Shown here one piece after another: positions 60,322 through 64,000 of a stretch of 64,000 nt of DNA (the stretch's first letter is position 1; every line of letters starts with the position of its first letter). The position numbers and the translations under genes were made by a program. This stretch comes from Sciscionella sediminilitoris (GTDB taxonomy: Bacteria > Actinomycetota > Actinomycetes > Mycobacteriales > Pseudonocardiaceae). The stretch is from the NCBI RefSeq assembly GCF_000737195.2, contig NZ_JALM01000003.1, positions 122,795-186,794 of the forward strand. The letters are read 5' to 3'. The notes beneath the pieces were generated by a model. The model searched no databases and had not been told where the DNA came from. It saw nothing but the letters and a program-made list of their open reading frames with translations.

Positions 60322-61761
60322 ATGATCGAAGCTGGACAGCCGACCGAATTGTTCATCGGCGGTGACTGGCTGCCGACCGAGCGCACCTTCCCCGTTGCCG
60401 ACCCGGCGAACGGACGGCAACTGTGCGCGGTCGCCGATGCCGGACCGGAACACGCCCTCGCTGCGCTGGACGCCGCCTGCGCCGCCGCGGCCGATTGGGC
60501 GGCCACCCCGGCCGCACGCCGGGCCGACATCCTGCGCACCGCCTACGAGGCACTGCTCGGCAGGCGCGAGGAGATCGCCCGGCTCATCACCCTGGAAATG
60601 GGCAAGCCGATCGCCGAGGCACGCGGCGAGGTCGACTACGGGGCGGGCTTCTTCCGCTGGTTCGCCGACGGCGCGGGGCGCCTGCACCTCGACGGTGGCT
60701 ACGGGCACGAACCCGGTGGGCAGTACCGGATCCTCACGGCGCACCGGCCGGTCGGACCGAGCTTGTTGATCACCCCATGGAACTTCCCGCTGGCCATGGG
60801 CACCCGCAAGATCGGGGCGGCGCTCGCGGCCGGGTGCACCGCGATACTCAAACCGGCCGAGCAGACCCCGCTCACCGCGTTGTTGCTCGCCGATGTGCTG
60901 CGAGAGGCCGGAGTTCCCGGCGGCGTGGTGAACGTACTCAGCACCACCGATGCCGCCGGGGTGACCGAACCGCTGCTCGCCGATCCGCGCCTGCGCAAGC
61001 TCTCCTTCACCGGATCCACCAGGGTCGGCAAGCTGCTGTTGGAGAAGGCGGCGCGCGGTGTGCTGCGCACCTCGATGGAGCTCGGCGGAAACGCCGCGCT
61101 GCTCGTGTTCGACGACGCCGATCTGGACACCGCCGTCGAAGGCGCCATGGTGGCGAAACTGCGCAACGGCGGGGAATCCTGCGTCGCCGCCAACCGGATC
61201 TACGTCCAGTCCGGCATTCGTGCGGCCTTCACCGAACGATTCACCGAGCGGATGACCGCCTCGGTCTGCGGCCACGGACTCGAGCCGGGAACCACGCTCG
61301 GGCCCATGATCGATGAACGACAGCGGACCAAGGTCGCCGATCTGGTCGCCGATGCGGTGCGAGGCGGGGCACGGGTACTCGGCGAGGGAACCGTTCCGCA
61401 GGACAGCGAGGGATTCTTCTATCCGGCCACGGTACTCACCGACATCCCGCAGGACGCCGCGTTGCGCACCGAGGAGATTTTCGGTCCGGTCGCGGCCATC
61501 TACTCCTTCGACGAGGAGACCGAGGCCCTCGCGTACGCCAACGATACCCCGTTCGGCCTTGCCTCCTACGTCTTCACCGGCGACGTGTCCCGCGCCATGC
61601 GGGTTGCCGAGGCCTTGGACACCGGAATGACCGGGATCAACCGCGGAGTGGTCAGCAATCCGGCGGCTCCCTTCGGCGGAGTGAAGGAGTCCGGCCTCGG
61701 CCGGGAAGGCGGCGGCCAGGGTATCGAGGAATACCTCGAGACCAAGTACATCGGGCTCTGA
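60322..61761 (+). CDS. gabD: succinate-semialdehyde dehydrogenase (GabD-like)
   Basis: The 479-residue ALDH has TPWNFPLAMGTRKIGAALAA, the catalytic glutamate in SMELGGNAALLVFDDADLDT and the nucleophilic cysteine in RNGGESCVAANRIYV. The NGGE-C-AANR form is characteristic of GabD-type semialdehyde dehydrogenases of actinobacteria. GGAGG lies before ATG 60322. It is the only gene divergent from the 5-oxoproline/decarboxylase operon and shares its operator. It should oxidise the aldehyde made by the TPP enzyme: succinate semialdehyde if 2-oxoglutarate is decarboxylated. Confidence 0.88.
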   Translation: MIEAGQPTELFIGGDWLPTERTFPVADPANGRQLCAVADAGPEHALAALDAACAAAADWAATPAARRADILRTAYEALLGRREEIARLITLEMGKPIAEARGEVDYGAGFFRWFADGAGRLHLDGGYGHEPGGQYRILTAHRPVGPSLLITPWNFPLAMGTRKIGAALAAGCTAILKPAEQTPLTALLLADVLREAGVPGGVVNVLSTTDAAGVTEPLLADPRLRKLSFTGSTRVGKLLLEKAARGVLRTSMELGGNAALLVFDDADLDTAVEGAMVAKLRNGGESCVAANRIYVQSGIRAAFTERFTERMTASVCGHGLEPGTTLGPMIDERQRTKVADLVADAVRGGARVLGEGTVPQDSEGFFYPATVLTDIPQDAALRTEEIFGPVAAIYSFDEETEALAYANDTPFGLASYVFTGDVSRAMRVAEALDTGMTGINRGVVSNPAAPFGGVKESGLGREGGGQGIEEYLETKYIGL

Positions 61762-61847
61762 GCGTCCGGGTCGTGGAGAGCCACCAGGTTGCTTGGCGGG
61801 ATCCTTTCGAGAAGGGGCACTATTGCGGCTCGCCAACGTCGAGGTTG

Positions 61848-62711
61848 ATGACGAAGATCAGCCAGGTACCGAAGGCGTGACGGCGGCGCAGCGCGGAAAT
61901 CGGTCGCTGTGCGGCGGGCGCCGGGCGGCTCGAACTCATGGAGCGGGCCTACGGCGATCACACCCACCGGATACTGGGTGAACTCGGCATAGCCGACGGT
62001 GCGAAGGTGGTCGATATCGGCTGCGGCACCGGTTCCATCACCAAGTGGCTCGCCTCGGCGGTCGGAGCTGCCGGACGTGTCGTGGCCGTCGACCGATCCG
62101 CTGAACAGCTCACGTTGCTGTCCGAGGACATCGATCGGGACAGCATCGGCAACGTGACCGTGACACAGGCCGACGCGATGCAAATCGAGCTCGCGCGCGG
62201 CGAGTTCGATCTGGCGCACTGCCGGCTGTTGATCAGCCATACGGCAGAACCGGTCGCCGTGGTGCGCGAGATGGCAGCACTGGTGAAGCCGGGCGGACTG
62301 GTCGTCTCCTTCGAGATCGATATCAATGGGTTGACGAGCTTTCCCCGAACCGAGATCTACGACCGATTCCGGCAGCTTTCCCGGAACAGCGGTCAGGCCA
62401 TGGGACTGGATTTCGAGATCGGCACCAAGCTTCCCGCCGTGTTCCGGTCCGCCGGGCTCGCCGCACCGGACATGGAGTTCATCGAACCGGTCTACCTACG
62501 GGGAGCAGAGAAACGATTCTGGGAGTACACCGCACGCGAGTCGAAGCTGCCCGTGCAGACCGGGCTGATGCCCGAAGAAACCTTCAGCGAGCTGATGCAC
62601 GAACTGGAAACCGTCGCGAACAGTGAACTGTACGCCGTCGCACAACCGCGTCTTGTCGCCTGCTGGGCACGCAAAGCAGCGAACCCGGGCCCAATGACCG
62701 AACAACAGTGA
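61848..62711 (+). CDS. SAM-dependent methyltransferase, N-terminus in doubt
   Basis: From ATG 61938 a 257-residue class I methyltransferase is clear: KVVDIGCGTGSITKWLASAV (SAM loop), VVAVDRSAEQLTLLSED, VTQADAMQIELARGEFDLAH, and the C-terminal half around VVSFEIDINGLTSFP. In the same frame a more natural start, ATG 61848 after GAGG, gives MTKISQVPKA. The frame then meets TGA at 61878-61880 and continues RRRSAEIGRCAAGAGRLELM directly into ATG 61938. This looks like a nonsense change at a Trp codon. Either translation restarts at 61938 and the gene is intact from there, or it is inactivated. Substrate unknown. Confidence 0.72.
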
Positions 62712-63057
62712 AGGGCCGATCGAAACTCTCGAGCCGAGCTGCTCCGCTACCGCGCCCGCTGACCGCATCCTGGGCGCCGACCGACCGTGCCCCGACCTCG
62801 GGCCCTGACTCGAAACAAGTTGTCGCCCGCCATTGCCCCGCCCGAGGCTCGGCTCAGCTCGCCACCGGTTTCTACGGGCGCCGTCCGCTCACTTCTCGGT
62901 TAGTATCAGCACGACCGGGTAGCTCAGCCCCTGCTGTCGCGCCGGGCTGCCCTCCCGCGCCCTGGTGTCCCGCAGCTCGCCGAGAGCCCTGATCGGCGCC
63001 GTCACTCGCGATAGGTCATCTGTGGCGATCGAATGAAACAGAGAGGAAGCCGGACAA
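62712..63057. other. 346-nt interval without an identified gene
   Basis: The sequence lies between the methyltransferase and the cyclase-family gene. On the minus strand about 40 codons ending at TAA 62889-62891 read like protein (PARQQGLSYPVVLILTEK), possibly a gene fragment, but I recognise no family and see no start. A candidate ribosome site GAGAGGAAG precedes the cyclase. I see no convincing promoter or terminator. Confidence 0.3.
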
Positions 63058-63939
63058 GTGATCACCTCGAATGAATCGGACATGCCGGATAACTGGGGAA
63101 GGTGGGGGGACGGCGACGAACTAGGGACGCTCAACCTGATCACCGATGAGGTGCGGACGATGGCTGCCGCGGAAGTGCGGACCGGCCGATCGGTTTCGCT
63201 GGCGCTGCCGATCGTTCCCAACGTGATGCTCAGCGGTCCGTTCGCGCCCACATCGGTGGAGGTGTCGCCGGTACAGCAGATGATGTTGCACACCGGGATG
63301 GGGGTCGCCGCCGATGCGATGCTGGTGACGAACCATCATGCGAAGTCGACACACATCGACGCGCTGGCGCACTGGTCGACCGACGACGAGGTCTACCCCG
63401 GATGCCCGAGAGACCAGGTGATCACGGCCGCAGGCGTGACACGTGCCTCGACGACCGCGTTCGCCGCCGGAATCGTGACGCGGGGCGTTCTGCTCGATCT
63501 GGCCCCCGAGAAGCCACTCCCGTCCGGGCATGCGGTGACCTCGAGCGATCTCGAGGACGCCGAGCAGCGCCAGGGAGTCGAAGTACGGTCAGGTGACGCA
63601 CTGGCAGTGCGGTTCGGCTGGCCGGCCGACCCGGTAGTACCGGACAAACCCACTCCGGGCATCAGCATCGACGCAGTGCGCTGGATGCACCGTCGCGGAG
63701 TCGCACTCTACGCTGGCGACCGGGGCGACGCTTATCCGCCGCTGGCCCCGGACGGACCGTCGCCGCTGCACGGCGTCGCCCTGGGGCGCATGGCCATGCC
63801 GCTTGTCGATGCGGCAGCACTCGACGATCTCGCGGATCTGTGCTCGCAGCTGGAACGCTACAGCTTCCTGCTCACGGTTGCCCCGCCGCGCGTCCACAAT
63901 CTGACCGGTGCCCCGGTGAACCCCATCGCCGTGTTCTGA
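63058..63939 (+). CDS. cyclase-family metal-dependent hydrolase (kynurenine-formamidase-like)
   Basis: The protein has 293 residues from GTG 63058 (ATG 63082 is an alternative, MPDNW). The family signature of metal-binding histidines and aspartates is visible as VTNHHAKSTHIDALAHWSTD, and a late stretch LPSGHAVTSSDLEDA. The opening DNWGRWGDGDELGTLNLI is typical of the COG1878/PF04199 cyclase family, which includes kynurenine formamidase and enzymes of aromatic or amide catabolism. It stands alone at the right end of the window. Substrate not determined. Confidence 0.87.
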   Translation: MITSNESDMPDNWGRWGDGDELGTLNLITDEVRTMAAAEVRTGRSVSLALPIVPNVMLSGPFAPTSVEVSPVQQMMLHTGMGVAADAMLVTNHHAKSTHIDALAHWSTDDEVYPGCPRDQVITAAGVTRASTTAFAAGIVTRGVLLDLAPEKPLPSGHAVTSSDLEDAEQRQGVEVRSGDALAVRFGWPADPVVPDKPTPGISIDAVRWMHRRGVALYAGDRGDAYPPLAPDGPSPLHGVALGRMAMPLVDAAALDDLADLCSQLERYSFLLTVAPPRVHNLTGAPVNPIAVF

Positions 63940-63983
63940 CCCCAACCGAGGCATGCGGCGGCAGCAGGGTCTGTCAGATGAAC

Positions 63984-64000
63984 GGCTCTGTCGCACTTTT
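63984..64000. mobile_element. possible insertion-sequence end at the window edge
   Basis: The last bases, GGCTCTGTCGCACTTTT, resemble the GGCTCTGT-gCA type terminal repeats of IS6- and IS26-like elements. A preceding GGGTCTGTCAGATGAAC at 63968-63984 has a similar flavour. The element itself would lie outside the window, so no partner repeat can be checked. Confidence 0.2.

Overview
The window is high-GC, gene-dense actinobacterial DNA. GTG starts, leaderless-looking starts and ATGA/GTGA start-stop overlaps are common. A maleylpyruvate isomerase of the mycothiol-dependent type, an F420-type luciferase-like oxidoreductase, an MmyB-type HTH regulator, a cutinase-like secreted hydrolase and an ESX-like gene remnant point to a soil actinomycete, most likely Pseudonocardiales or a relative. 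That placement is inferred from gene content. I see no rRNA, tRNA, CRISPR array or complete mobile element; the last 17 bases might be the edge of an insertion sequence.

Layout. (1) 1-5739: gentisate catabolism (gentisate dioxygenase, fumarylpyruvate hydrolase, maleylpyruvate isomerase, aldehyde dehydrogenase, transporter) with a divergent IclR regulator. (2) 5740-9868: a secreted protein of unknown function, a decayed ESX-like region, a KUP potassium transporter and a GntR/HutC regulator with paired TTGACC boxes. (3) 9983-13734: two FAD amine/amino-acid oxidases around an Na+/solute symporter. (4) 13797-23041: a ten-gene minus-strand operon that encodes every step from phenol through catechol to acetyl-CoA and succinyl-CoA, with a divergent IclR regulator. 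(5) 23207-29606: a patchwork of small genes, regulators and three pseudogenes. One ridA/hxlR pair was truncated head-to-head by a single deletion. (6) 29626-34138: a redox/electrophile-type operon (aldo/keto reductase, glyoxalase-fold protein, CMD protein, pirin, GNAT). (7) 34143-42286: a sugar-acid-like catabolic operon under an IclR regulator. (8) 42420-48405: LacI, sulfatase, Tat-exported GH2 glycosidase and sugar porter. (9) 48437-52865: alpha/beta hydrolase, class III CoA-transferase and acyl-CoA dehydrogenase with an IclR regulator. (10) 52893-61761: a nine-gene operon (GntR, aminotransferase, two-subunit TPP decarboxylase, 5-oxoprolinase PxpABC, MHS transporter, YcsI hydro-lyase) divergent from a succinate-semialdehyde-dehydrogenase-like gene. 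(11) 61848-64000: a methyltransferase whose reading frame has an upstream stop, and a cyclase-family hydrolase.

The window reads as a catabolic region. Each operon tends to carry its own regulator, usually IclR, and a matching palindrome can often be seen in the control region. The most novel-looking system is region 10. Read in order, the enzymes could take 5-oxoproline to glutamate, 2-oxoglutarate, succinate semialdehyde and succinate, bypassing glutamate dehydrogenase and 2-oxoglutarate dehydrogenase. This is inference from co-location; a sulfopyruvate/cysteate route is the main alternative for the TPP enzyme.
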